A stretch of 64,000 nt of DNA from Raphanus sativus (lineage: Eukaryota; Streptophyta; Magnoliopsida; Brassicales; Brassicaceae). Position 1 is the stretch's first letter. Each line of letters begins with the position of its first letter. A program made the translations under genes and the position numbers. Below are positions 1 through 12,195 of the stretch, in pieces. Under the pieces are notes generated by a model, which saw only the letters and a program-made list of their open reading frames with translations, was not told the DNA's origin and did not search any database. The stretch lies in the NCBI RefSeq assembly GCF_000801105.2, contig NC_079516.1, positions 13,454,001-13,518,000 on the forward strand, given 5' to 3'.

Positions 1-350
1 TGGTTGCTTTCCAACAAATGGATGACTCTCTCGGACAAGTTATGATTCAGTATCATCAGCTGTTCGACCTGCTGCTGCAGCTCTTCTATGTGCTTCTTTG
101 TCCGTATACGTGACCTTCTTGCAGATTCTCGGTTAGAGACCATTCTTCTTGCCCTTCTTTCGAGACACTCGTTGTGGTAAATGTTTGGGTCTAAGTGAGA
201 GCCATTGTTGTTGTTGCGTTTCGATAAGGACTGCAACGGGACATGGAAGTTAGCGTTTGGTAGGAATGTTGAGTTGACATGATCGTCTTGTGGTGACATT
301 CCTTCAAGAATATCGAAACAGTGATGAGACCGATGGGCACTAGACTCCAT
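1..350 (-). CDS. bZIP transcription factor, group S type (partial, 3' end outside window)
   Basis: Reads on the minus strand from the ATG at 350-348 and stays open for 116 codons to the window edge. The N-terminal 60 residues are Ser/Asn-rich and unremarkable. Next comes a plant bZIP basic region (RRMVSNRESARRSRIR, with the invariant N-x7-R spacing) and a leucine zipper starting EELQQQVEQL that continues off the edge. By family knowledge it is a nuclear DNA-binding dimer that recognises ACGT-core sites. The short N-terminus and early basic region fit group S. The likely Arabidopsis counterpart is bZIP70 (At5g60830), because the RGF1-like gene next door has its Arabidopsis orthologue at At5g60810; this assignment is from memory. 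A CT-rich tract (about 415-445, read on this strand) lies just upstream and looks like 5' leader. Class call is secure, orthology less so. Confidence 0.88.
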   Translation of the reverse strand, partial: MESSAHRSHHCFDILEGMSPQDDHVNSTFLPNANFHVPLQSLSKRNNNNGSHLDPNIYHNECLERRARRMVSNRESARRSRIRTKKHIEELQQQVEQLMILNHNLSERVIHLLESN

Positions 351-2902
351 TTTAAGGTTTTAGATGTCTAACAATGAAGATGGTTTCTCTTTAATGCAAG
401 AAAGCACAATCACCAAAAGAGAGAGAGAGAGAGAAAAAAAAGATAGGAGAGATATGAAGATCAGTGTTGATGTTGGATGCTATTTAATGATAACACGAAT
501 TAACTTGCATGAAGACAACTGTGTTTACCATTTGAAACTTCCACTAACTTAAATTTTAGTGATACTTTTTGACAAAATCTCACTTATTTTAAGTTTTCAA
601 CATCTTTTTGTCATGCTTTAATATCTTTTATGGGTTCTTGTTTCTTAAGAGAGTTTAATTTTAATGTCTTTAATCTTTATTTGCCATGAGTTTACCATAA
701 ATAAACATGCCTAGTTTTCAGAATGCCTTTGGTACGTTTATGATGAATCGTTTTAAATTCTCACCCATGCGATCTTATATACTGTAAAACAATGAATCTA
801 TAAAACTTCTATAACATATAGAGAAAACCAGTGTGATAGTTATAAACGTATAAAACAGCTGAAACATGCAATTTGATATTATTATTTTTGAATATTTGTC
901 GTGAATGTTCTTTGTGTCAATTACCTTTATTTTTGTTGTTGTTTTTTTTTTTTTTCTTTTTTTGACGGCAAAGAGCTATTCTATTAACCTTTATTTTTGT
1001 TGTTTCATTTTTTCTTTTCCTTACAAACATTTGAGCCATATAAACTTCTTCGAAGTCATCATCATGTGCGGATCCAACATATGTTGATGCGTGTATACTA
1101 CAATGTTTGCGTCATGACATTACCATTGGGACTTAACGGTGAAATGGCCCGGTGGATGCTAACTTACACGTTTTTAGCTATCACCACACATAATTTCACC
1201 TTTCACACCTATTCGTAAAATTGGAAAATCCTAGGACTGGTATGATTTCTTTATAAGTATACCAAAAGAAAATGCAAAAATGATTCAAGTTGATGTACCA
1301 TCTGCGTAAAATTTTTTCAAAGTGGCCTACCTACTTGAACAAAAATAATGCGAATATTGTAAAGTTAATTTATCTTTTCCGTTTTTGCAGCTCATTGTAA
1401 GATTGCGAAACATATAAGAAAAAAAGAATGCCGATAATAAACACAAACTACTATAAAGTCAAAGACAGTAATTAATGCATTGTTTCTAGACCGAGATTAA
1501 GGGATAAACTTTAATTTCAAAGCTAAATAAAGCAGAAACCAAACACATTTAAAACGAGATAATGATGCTTAACAGCTCTGAAAGTGTGGATCAAAATGTA
1601 ACTAGCGTTACAGAGAGGCAATGTCTTGTTTTCTTGAAACAGAATAAAAATAAGCCTCTCTGTAGCAAGTTTCGTCTAAACCAAACTTGAACCAGTTGAA
1701 GCTCTATTAATCAAGCTCATGTAGCATTCAGGATCGTTGATAATGGGCCGTACTTAACAGGCCATTTTTTAATCGCTAAGCTGATTTGAGTTTTTCATGT
1801 ATATAAATATTTTATTTTCGATGGTAAGCTAATTGAAAGTGGGATTTTGTAACAAAAAGAAAATTAAAAGTGGGATAAAAAGATGAATTTTTTTCTCAAT
1901 TCCAAAGATATTTTTTTAGAGTGCAAAAATTAAAAGTACGAGAAGCATCACGTGAAGATCCTTGGAAAGTAAAGCCTAATTTTGAATTTTACATGTTGTT
2001 ATATATGTTATAAAAAGTCTCATTCTTCACATCCACATGAGGTTTTTAGTATCCCCAAAACGACAGCGTAAAAACCAAGAGCCTCTGGTCGATTTTACAC
2101 ATTTGTTGGCCGGTGCTGGTTTAAATTCTCTTTTCCGGTACATCTGCAAGTCTACAACTCTGTCCAAAATTTCTTACTGCTACTGCATAATAAAGTAAAG
2201 TTATATATAGTATTCCAGTATCCTTATATGTCTGACGACCTTAACCTATTTCCCAATAGTCGTTTACAACATATAATGCTCTGAATCTGGTCTGTAGGAT
2301 CCAAACCAAATCCTCCTGACGTCTTCGGTTTGGTACAAAAACCAATTTTGTCTGGTTCCAAGTTGAAAACTACTTCCGAGTCTTTGACTAATACCACGTT
2401 GCAAATACCACTTTCTAGGATTTCGTGACAGACCTTTGTTAAACTAAGATTGTGTGTTTGTGTATGCATGTGTGATATATGTATTAATGCATATAGCTAG
2501 TATATCTAGTATATTAACTTTACAGTCTGTTAGAATTATATGCGTACAAAACTTTAAAACCTAATCATCGTTATTAATTACCTATAACCTATGTATAGTT
2601 TTTTAATCATCTATTTTTCGTTTTATATTATTCGATTAGTCAAAATTTCTATTCATGTGCAGTCACAAACTCAAACTAATACACAAGGTGTTTATATGAG
2701 AAATTATACGACCTACTTGGTATCTTAAAAAGTTAGGTTTTAAATATATTGTAACACATAAAATATATTATCATGTCATTATTGTTTTACCGTTATGTAT
2801 AATCAACTATTTAAATAATATAAATAGAATTTGAACATTTTTTTCTTAGAAAATAATATAAGTAAATATATGATATAAGTAAATATATGTTACTATCACA
2901 GT
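351..2902. other. intergenic, AT-rich, no gene recognised
   Basis: No convincing coding sequence. Between 1600 and 1670 an 11-bp perfect inverted repeat (TACAGAGAGGC and its complement) flanks a 34-base loop. On the minus strand at 1753-1676 there is a short open stretch that looks like a protein C-terminus (see findings). The rest is low-complexity AT-rich sequence. Confidence 0.5.
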
Positions 2903-4063
2903 TAGAGATGTCAATCATGGACCTGGACCGCGGGTCTGGCCCGTAAAGAACTTTCGCGGGACGGGATTGGGCCGAGATTTTACAGACCCGCAAATTAACG
3001 GGCTTTGCGGGACGGGTCTTTGCGGGACTGGGTCTTTTGCGGGACGGGACGATGCGGGTCAGCGGGATTACAAAGACCCGTATTTTTTTCCTCTTCAATT
3101 CTTGTTTTACCTCAAAAAAAAATAAAAAGAGTGAAAAAGGTTCAGCAATGATGATTCGAGCTCCGACGATGATGTTTTGAGCTCCATTAGTGTTTTAATT
3201 TGGTGTTTTTAATTAATTTTGGGATTAGCAGCTTAGTTTTGATGTTTGATTATATTTAGTTTTTATTCATTAAAACTAAAAAATTGGTTATGAACTTAGG
3301 AGTTATAAGCTAATGAAAAACATATTCTGAAATTATCTTTAATTGGTATGTAAATATGTTTGAGTGTGAAAAAATTAACTATAACTATTTTATTTGGTTA
3401 AGATAACATGAACAAGACTAAGCTCTGATCAAGGCGGTAACGAGAATAAGCTATGGTTAGAGCCTTGATCGACTAAGCTATTTAATTCTATAACCATGAT
3501 GTCGTTCAGCTGAAACAGTTAGTCTTGTTACTGATTAGAGCCTTTTTCGATATGTATTTTATTCTTCATGTTTTCTCGTTACTTATCATTGTTATCTTGT
3601 TACATCAATAGAATAGAATATACACTAACATCTCATTTTTACATGCACTTTTTGTTTGGTTATGACTTCATATATATATATAATCATCTCATGTTCTATA
3701 TGCACTTTTAATAGAGAAAATATGCATAATATATTACAAATTTTGAAGAATTTGCATTGTAGACATTTCATGTATATTAATTATGTGAACTTGGTTATGT
3801 AGGGGAGCAGCCTGAGGCATCTTAGAGCAGCATGCAGCATCAGGAAATGTTCTGGAGCGGCCTGCAGTGTCAAGCATGATCGGATACATTACATTAACGT
3901 ATGTCCCGCGGGACAGCTTGTAAAGGAGTGTGCAATTTGCTGTACGGGCTTGGGACGACCTTTTGGAGACCGCAGCCCGCGCGGACCTGACCCGCTGTGA
4001 CTCGCAAAGAGATGAGCCCGCTGCGGTACGGGACGGGACGGATCAACCTGTTTGACATCTCTA
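2903..4063. mobile_element. non-autonomous hAT-type transposon with perfect 8-bp target duplication
   Basis: The termini are inverted repeats beginning TAGAGATGTCAA on both sides, flanked directly by the 8-bp duplication ATCACAGT (2895-2902 and 4064-4071). An 8-bp duplication is the hAT hallmark. The subterminal parts at both ends are GC-rich and full of GGGACGGG/GCGGG-type motifs, while the centre is AT-rich. No transposase reading frame is present, so it would need an enzyme in trans. Ends and duplication are seen directly; the superfamily is inferred from them. Confidence 0.85.
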
Positions 4064-4416
4064 ATCACAGTGATAAAAAAATGTTCGCAAAAAGAATGTT
4101 ACAATCACAGTGGAAATTTTAAGAGAGTAAATATAATTTGAAGCACATGAGTTCCCGAAACCCAAAGCTTTGAACAACATTGGGCTGGGCACTTTCATTT
4201 TTTTTCTTTTTTCTTTGGACAATCCCCAAGCAAAATCAACATTCAAAACGGTTAACCGCATTTGCCTTCTTGTTTTGTTTATTAGGATTATTACTATTTA
4301 TAAACTATCATATTTCAATATTTAAACGAAAAAGAGAGAAAGTGAATAATGGTTATTGGAATACTAGCTTTGACCTTGAGCTCTTTTTCTTCTTCTTGGA
4401 CTTTTTGTCGCTCTGT

Positions 4417-4423
4417 TATAAAA
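4417..4423 (+). promoter_or_regulatory. TATA box of the RGF1-like gene
   Basis: TATAAAA lies 106 bp upstream of the ATG at 4529 and is preceded by a TC-rich tract, which fits a plant core promoter. Confidence 0.6.
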
Positions 4424-4528
4424 CCTCTCCTCTCTTCCACCTCATAAACACAAGTCTCCTCTATTTAATATTTTCACACACAAACAAACATACATTAAGC
4501 CAACGGAAAGAAGGAAAAGAAACACGAA

Positions 4529-5085
4529 ATGGTGTCCATGAAGGCCCTTTGCTATCTTCTAATATTTTTCATCTTGCAATTACATGCTGAAGTCTCCCAC
4601 GCAAACTTTGGTAGACAAGGTATGCGTGTATATATATACAATAACAGCTATGTATGTTTCACCAAGTGTTATGAAATGTTCATTGTTTAATTATTCTATT
4701 GAATTTTACAATTACGCTCATCAAATTGTCTCTACAGTTCCACAAGCGGCGAAGAATGGTGGGCTTGGAGCAAGCACTAGTACTCAGACTGCCAGCAAGG
4801 TGTGTTTTATGAAGAAATATATATTGAACATCGACCGTTTAACATATTGGTTATAATATATCAGTTTGAATGATTTATTGTTATTAGGCTATTGAAAATG
4901 TAATTGGAAACCGAAAGGCGTTGAAGTATGGAAATATGAAGGGCGAGGCAAATGAAATTAACAGTTTGGCGATAGAGAGTAAAGAAACGGTAAGGAAAAG
5001 AAAGAGCAAGAAGAGGCTCACCAAAACGGTGAGTTTAACGGCCGATTACAGCGACCCTAGTCATCATCCTCCTAGGCATAACTAA
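4529..5085 (+). CDS. RGF1: Root meristem growth factor 1 (RGF1/GLV11/CLEL8) precursor
   Basis: Three exons: 4529-4619, 4738-4799 and 4888-5085, all with GT-AG introns, giving 116 residues. The first 25 or so residues form a secretion signal ([20 protein letters not shown]). The middle is variable and hydrophilic, then comes a basic patch (KRKSKKRL). The last 13 residues are [13 protein letters not shown], an RGF/GLV peptide. The DY pair is the tyrosine-sulfation site known in this family, and HHPPRHN is the conserved receptor-binding end. The peptide is secreted, processed and sensed by RGFR/RGI receptor kinases, and maintains the root stem-cell niche through PLETHORA. Arabidopsis RGF1 ends DYSNPGHHPPRHN, so two positions differ. 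The sequence ACGGTGAGT in exon 3 resembles a splice donor, but the frame must read through it to reach the peptide. Confidence 0.93.
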
Positions 5086-5490
5086 AAGAACTACTTGTGT
5101 GTGTTTGTGTTTTAACATGAGACATGAGCCTCTATTTCCCAATGAGGCTTCAATTTTGGTGCATCACTACTCGGGCTTTGATAATTTTTTTTGTTTTCTT
5201 TAAAGTTTTACATGTATCTACTACTGATCATGGTAGGCGGCACGCCGACACAAGCTTTTCTCAGGTGGTACTTTTGTTAGTTTTTGTATGTATTCAGAAG
5301 AGACGTTTTTGGTTATTAATGTCACTATACACATGTTTAATTATTGGTTGTTAAGAAAAAAAAAATTATAATTATCTAAGGAGTTCTTACTGGAATTCGT
5401 AATCTTTTCAAGTGGTTAGCTGAAAAATTTAAGTGGAAATTTCAGTCCTCTCTCGCCGTCAATTCTTAAACTAGGAGAAAAAAATCTTAT

Positions 5491-5548
5491 TAATAATTGA
5501 AAATTTTCAAGTTTCAAAAAAAAAAGAATAATAATAATTGAAAATTTT
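5491..5548 (+). mobile_element. micro retro-insertion (24 bp) between 17-bp direct repeats
   Basis: TAATAATTGAAAATTTT occurs at 5491-5507 and exactly again at 5532-5548. Between them is a 24-base piece, CAAGTTTC followed by a run of A and GAATAA. A perfect long direct repeat around an A-rich insert is what target-primed reverse transcription leaves. The source family is not identifiable. Confidence 0.6.
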
Positions 5549-6810
5549 GTTGATGTAAATTATCTCTTGAAGTCTGGCAGTTTTGATTAACATTTTCACA
5601 TAGAGCAGTTTACATACTATTGTTTTTCATAAAATGGCTTAAAATATTAAACTCGGGTAGTTAGATTTAGCTGAAGAGACCTGTTTAACCAAACAAAATG
5701 GGATATACTGTATATACATATAAAATAAGTACGTGGACTGATAAAGAGCAGAGAAAGCGGACAATCTATCTTGAATTTTGATTAGTGCCGAATCATTTAT
5801 GAAAATGAAGGTTAATACATATAGGGAGTTGACCACGCATATAAGAGACCTAAATAAAGTGTTTCAAAAAAGAAGAGTAAGATAATAGTTATATGAGCAA
5901 GGATTAAAGAATGACCGGGCTATATGAAATGGGCTTCTTGAAGATATCTGGCCATAGTGGGAATGCGGCCATATAACCCAAACGTTCAGGCTTCGGGAAA
6001 CACACGTGAAGGAGAGAATCACTTGCAAAGTTATTCTTGTAACTTTGTGTGCAAACACTTTCATCTAAGACCATCATTATTGGAGTCCTCTCTCTCTCTC
6101 TCTTTCTCCTTTTACTAAGGGTTTTTTGTTTTTTTTGTTCGGTAGAGAGTAAGGACTGACCCTTAAATAAGAACTTTCCCATTCTTTTTCTTCTCGGTCC
6201 CCGCATTTTTCCTTTTAAGGGTTTTGCTAAAGACCTCTCTATAATGATGCTCTAAGTGAATTATATTTGGTGTTTGAGTTGAACAAAAAAAATTGGAATA
6301 AATTTGGTTGTGGATATTGAATATTATTATTATTTTTTTCTTGAACTACTCATTGAATATTATTTCTATAATCAGAGAGATAAAAGATTCAAAAAAAAAG
6401 AGAAACTAGAGAAGGATAAACGAGACTGGAGAAATGTCTCACATCATATAAAAATGAAGCAGAGAAAATCAAAGCTTGGCAAAAAAAAAAAAACAAAGAG
6501 TTGAACGAATCAAAGATGTAGTTTTCTCTTTAAGAACATCTCCAATCTCATTCCATAATTTACGCAAAATAGAGTAATGAAAAAACAAAAAAAATGTTTA
6601 CTCTATAAATAGAATAATTTTTTTTGTTTTTTCTTAGCTCTATTTTCCACTTTATTTTGCAGTAAATTATGTAGTTAAGATGGAGATGCCTTACCAAATA
6701 GAGAAGCAGAGGTGCAGTGGTTCTTAACAAACAGTCAAGTCGTCTCGTGGGACTAAGAGTGGACCACTATACATCATAGTTCAGGTTTTAATTTTGGTTT
6801 CCACCTTGAA

Positions 6811-6862
6811 ATTACAATAGAATTACAGTTTAGCAAAAAAAAAAAAAATTACAATAGAATTA
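6811..6862 (+). mobile_element. ultra-short LINE 3'-end insertion (22 bp) with 15-bp target duplication
   Basis: ATTACAATAGAATTA at 6811-6825 is repeated at 6848-6862. The 22 bases between are CAGTTTAGC plus 13 A. The LINE at 13628-14927 ends CAATTTAGC plus poly(A), so this looks like the last few bases of a relative of that family, inserted after extreme 5' truncation. Confidence 0.7.
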
Positions 6863-7185
6863 GAGAGCGACCATTCTCCATATGAACTGTAAACAGCAAA
6901 CTTGGTTGGAGTCCAGCGCATGCTAGACGACAGTCATTGTGGCACATTAATTAACGGCAAAGAATGGGCACACATGACCGGCGCTTCTATCCTCACGTGC
7001 CCTGACTTTTGTGTTTACCGGTTTCTAGGTTCCCTAAGTTAATTTTATATACGTATATATGCAAGTCAATAACTTAGGTAATGACTTAATGTAATGTACT
7101 AATGTTCAAGGTTGGTCCTAAGCACAACCGGATAAACTATTGTTATAGGCATTCCAAATTTTTAAAGTATCTGTATCAGTATCAG

Positions 7186-7415
7186 CAGTGGCGGACCCAT
7201 GATTCATTATTACCTGGGTCAAACATCTAATGGAAAAAATGTAAAAAAAAATGTTTGGTGTCAGCAAGAGTTGAACCCAAATTTTAAGGGGTGTCAAAGT
7301 ACAATATAAACCAAAAATGCTGGAGAATCTTCTTTGCTTTTACCTCCATTTTAGTATTTATCATTTTTAAGGTGTGTCATGTGACATCCCATTTGTTTTA
7401 GTGGGTCCGCCTCTG
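7186..7415. mobile_element. 230-bp hAT MITE with perfect 8-bp target duplication
   Basis: Left terminus CAGTGGCGGACCCAT and right terminus (reverse complement) CAGAGGCGGACCCAC agree at 13 of 15 positions. The flanking 8-mers are both AGTATCAG (7178-7185 and 7416-7423). No coding capacity. Terminal CAG-GGCGG repeats with 8-bp duplications fit the hAT superfamily. Confidence 0.9.
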
Positions 7416-7423
7416 AGTATCAG

Positions 7424-10400
7424 TCTATACGTTATTATAAATTAGTTAACGCTTGTCCGGACTAAGATATATATACACAATAATTTTTAATTCTAATGTT
7501 TATTTTTATTAAAAAAAGTTATTAACTCAGATACAAAATATAAATTAATAATTTAAATTATAAACTTCAATATTCATATTGGTGATTAATGTTTAAATTG
7601 TGTTCTATATATGGGATGTGGATTTTGAGTCAAAGTATTTTCTATAATAGTAATCAAATTATTGTATTTGTGACTGAAAAGAAATTAAGTTGCACTGAAA
7701 TAATTATGAAAAATTACAACCCATAAAACATCAACAAAATAACAATAACCAATATACATTATATATTCTCTATATTTTAGATTTTAAAAACAGTGAAACA
7801 AAACATAAAATAATAAATTATAAAACATTGTCTCTGTATTCTCTTAGATTATATTTATATGTTTATTATTTTTCAAATTATTAGTATTATTTAGTGTTTT
7901 AACCTTAGTTTTTCATATTTACATATTTTAATACTTTTAGTCAATTTTCATTTTTAGTTTATGCAATATTTACAATTTTGGTTTTAAATATATTGTTTGA
8001 TAACATTTTTGATTTTACGGATAAATCATTATTAGCATAAATTTATTTGTGATTTTGATGTGCGTCATGTAAAAATACAAATCAAATTAATTTAGGTTAG
8101 AAATATGATTATTTAAAATAAAATAAAAATAAAATTTAACATAAGTGTATAATTTATATTTTACGACACATTATCAGTGATGCTTTACCTTTAATTTTAA
8201 CTTTAATATTGTAATAATATATATTTGGATCAATATTTTAATAAGAATCAGAGAAACTGGATATAATATTTGTCATAAAATCATAAAATAAATATGAGAT
8301 AAACGTATGTAATTATGATATTGACGGTATATACTGTTAATATCTATTTATTAATCAAATATCCTAAATATCATGATAAGTATATATATTAAAATATATA
8401 TATATTCTTAAATGTAATAGTATATATATACATCGGTAGAATATGTTAATGTATATTTTAAATATAATATTTAAAAAATAGTATATATGTCGATAAAATA
8501 TGTTAATATTTATCAATTATCTTAAATATCATGATAAATATTTGTACTAAATAAATATTTTTTGAAGATAAATAGTATATATATCGATAGAAATAGGTTA
8601 TTATTATAAACTATCTTAAATATCATGGTATATATATAATTTTTAAATAGTATTAGTTAACTAATAATTTATCTTAAAATCATAAAAATATGGCGAGTAA
8701 CAACAATTCAATTCTTAAATAATAGTATATATTTTGTTGATAATCTTTAGATCAACAGAATAGTAAAAATTTGTAATGTAAATAATAAATAAATATCATA
8801 TAGAAAATTTATAAATATGTGTTCTAGAAAATATATAAATAATATAGAAATTTTACAAAATATATAAAATTTGTAATGTAAAATTCTAAACATGTGTTCT
8901 AAAGGCAAACCATATTAGTAGAAACTGCCAAAGTTTCTAAGGTAAAAAAAAAATAATATTTCAACAAAAAGTAATATTTATAAAAAATGGTATTTGAGTC
9001 TTTCTAATATATTAACACCAATAAGAATATGACATCTGTAAAATCCAGTATCTGAAACTCTTTTTTGTAGAGAACTATTTTTTTAATAAGACATATTAAC
9101 TTTAGATACCATTATTGGACTTGATCTAAGCAGTTAGTTATATGGCTTATCACGTGTATCCGACCTATTTATTAAACAGAAGTTAATGACTTAGTTCAAG
9201 TATGGTTTTTTTAATTTGGATCACCTCTTAGAAAGTTGTTTTGATTTAATTTTTATATAAATATTTAATTTTTTCAGTTATTCTAAAACAAATAAATCAA
9301 ATAGGTGTTCCTATATTTACTCTGAAATTATATCTGAATAAAATCTTTCATATCTTTTTTTTATAATATAAATATATATTTCATTTTTTCATAAAATAAA
9401 CTTTTTAAATAATTAAGTATTTCATAATTATTTAAAATAAATGTATATTTCATTTTCACTTAATTTTTTTTTAAATATTTAATTAATTTCGTGTTTATTT
9501 GTGATATTAATTTAATATAATAATTTCCATAAGTTCTTGATCCTTAACCAATAAAAATTTTCAATTTAGAATTTTGTATCACATATTTTTATAAATATGC
9601 TATCACAGAAAATTTAAAACAAATAAATTTAAATTATTGCATGTGAACTACAAAATTGTTGTGTCTTAAAATGTTAATTAGTAATATGGTAAATATTACA
9701 ATTAATCATTTAAAACATATAACTATGTGTGTAAAAAATAAAATAATCACCCACACGGTTATGCGAATCATATATAGTTTATTTTATTCTAATAATATAA
9801 TATTATATTTGATTACAGTTTACATGATTTTGATTTTCATATTTTTCAGAATATGAATGTTTACCGTATCTCTTGTATTATTTTCATAGTACCTTGAAAT
9901 TTATTTTTATTGTTTATTAATGTGTAAACAACCAAACAGTGTCTAATACTTAATATTTTGAAGATAAAATTTAATATTTGTTAAAGAATCTCAAAATAAA
10001 TTTATATTATATCCAAGTAATATAATATAATCTTTTCAAATTTATTATTTCTAAATTTTACATAATATATATATATATCTCAACTGATATATGGTAATAA
10101 TTTTTATTTTTAACTTTTACTTTTTCATAATTATGAAATACATATGGTAATATAATTAATATAATGTAATAAAATCTAATGTTATTGTTACATATTAATC
10201 AATCAAAAGTTTTCTATTTCTTATAAAAAAGTTATTATAAATTTTAAAAATGTAAAATTAGTTAACGTGAATAATATTTAAATCATGTTATTATGTGATA
10301 TCAAAAAAAAGTGATCTAGTCAATACGTTTAGTTGAAAAGAAAAAAAAATATTTTAAAACATTTGGTGGGACCCGCAATAACAGTAGTCTGTTTAGTTGC

Positions 10401-10518
10401 TGACAAAAAAAAAATCTATAAACACGTCAATAAACTGTCACGTCTCAGTCCTATTTTCCTATTATACTTTAATCCGAGTTTAACTTCTTTTTTTAAACTT
10501 AAGTTTACGTAGTTATTA
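7424..10518. other. AT-rich repeat-like desert
   Basis: About 3 kb of very AT-rich DNA without genes. Between 8330 and 8640 a degenerate unit recurs: a 'TATCGATAGAAATATGTTAAT' type block followed by 'CTTAAATATCATGATA', the latter at about 8361, 8521 and 8614. This resembles decayed internal parts of Helitrons or MITEs, but no termini were found. Confidence 0.5.
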
Positions 10519-11300
10519 AGGGCCTGACCGGTTCAAACACAGCGGTTGCGGTTGCGGGTGCGGGAGTTTGCGGGTGCGGATGATTGCGGTTTCAAGTGTT
10601 ACATGGCGTTTTGTATGACTGGCGTAACGTTTAAAAATTGTTGCGTTTGCGGGATGTTTGTGACTGGTTGATTATGAGATATTGCAGCGGTTTAATAATA
10701 AATTATCAATATAAATATATTATACTATAAAATATAAAAAACATACTATTGTGATAGAATATAATAACTGTTAATATAATATGATTAATAATAATATTAA
10801 TAATAATATTAAGTTTATTTTTTAATTTTTTAAGTAGTTGAAAGTTATAGTTTTAATATATTTTTATGAAGATTTATATTAAAACTTTTAAAGAATATTT
10901 TATTTCTTTTTTATATATGTGTATATCTTTATATATGTATGTATATTAACTTTTAAAAATTATGATGAATAGCTACTTTAAAGTTTTTATAAAAAAATAC
11001 TATATTGTTTGTGAATTTAAATTAATATATAAAATGTGTATATATTTTTATTTATAATATTTTAAATTTTAAATTTTGAAGTTTCAAAATATTTAGAAAA
11101 AAAAAGTATAATATTTTTTTATCCAACCGCAACCACCCGCAATCGCAAACGCTAGCTGAAACCAGCTTTTGATTTTAAGAAATTCGGAGCGGTTTGTAGC
11201 GATTTTTAGCAGTTTGTATGATTGTTTTGAAACGCTGTCAACCGCTACCAACCACAAAAGCTGTGCTTGCGGGTGGTAGCGGGAAAACCAGTCAATCCCT
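10519..11300. mobile_element. hAT-like element with GCGGTTGCGG subterminal repeats
   Basis: Left end AAGGGCCTGACCGGTT and right end (reverse complement) AGGGATTGACTGGTT form imperfect terminal inverted repeats. Inside each end are inverted GCGGTTGCGG/GCGGGTGCGG blocks; the middle is AT-rich and non-coding. I could not find a clean 8-bp target duplication, so exact ends are uncertain. Confidence 0.6.
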
Positions 11301-12195
11301 AATTGGAGACGTATCAGTCACTAAATGATATCTCATCACAAGACACGCAAGAAGAATAAAATAGAAAATAGATGATTTATTTGTTAACTGATCCCTAAGA
11401 TGATTTGTGAGGAAAAGAATGTCCATGTTGTAAGGAAATTTGCTTACACCATGTCGACCATTAAAGTTTAAACTACTTAAATTGTACGAGTAAGGAAGAA
11501 GATAAAACAGATAATGATTACGACAACTAATTGCCTTCACAAAAAAAGTAGAAAAAAAAAGAGAAAGAAGACAGATAGCACATATGCGATGCTCCCATCT
11601 CAGTGAAGTACACTATTTTGTATATAGTTTTTTTAACTATAACCAATTTATAAATTTGCAATACATTATAATCTGGAAAAGCATAATACTTTAGTTAATT
11701 AGATTTATGACTTATATTTTAAAATTATGAAAACACCGAATGGACTTTTTTTACAATGTTAGACATATGTATTAGCTTAGTACCACTATTCTATTGTCTT
11801 TTATAAAATCAAAACCTTATATGAGATTGACTTTGGTTCTTTAAAATATCATCGACTTTCTTGCATCTCCAATTATTTTCAGTTTTAGATCTTATTTTTA
11901 TTATATTCCGAAATTGGAGGGGATGATTTGTTAAAGATCCTAGTAATATTTCACCTTGTTTAAAATATATTAATATTCCGATAATTTAGATCAACTGTTT
12001 GTGTGTACATGAACCTGCTGGGATGTGATGGAATCTTCGATTAGTTTATCTAGAACTAATTAATAATAATAAAAAGTAAGCTAAGTACAATTTAGGATTT
12101 TATAGGGCAGCTACGTTAAGGAAAGCTAAACCCATTTAAAGCCTTGACAGTTAGATTTATTAATTTATCCAAAATGTAAAAGAAAAGTATATCTA
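11301..12195. other. intergenic, no gene recognised
   Basis: AT-rich. One 82-codon open stretch on the minus strand (11540-11292) has no recognisable features and is treated as chance. Confidence 0.5.

Larger units (their letters stand above)
5086..7185. other. intergenic with two tiny poly(A) insertions, no gene recognised
   Basis: Holds the downstream region of the RGF1-like gene and AT-rich DNA. Open stretches at 5639-6206 (minus) and 6304-6504 (plus) have no recognisable domains, codon bias or splice context. Two poly(A)-tailed micro-insertions at 5491-5548 and 6811-6862 are listed separately. Confidence 0.5.

Noticed and set aside
2224..2469. 81-codon minus-strand reading frame
   Set aside because: No recognisable domain, no splice or promoter context; likely chance.
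4180..4590. 136-codon reading frame overlapping the RGF1 start
   Set aside because: Phe/Leu-rich translation of promoter DNA, and it overlaps the RGF1 signal peptide exon in another frame.
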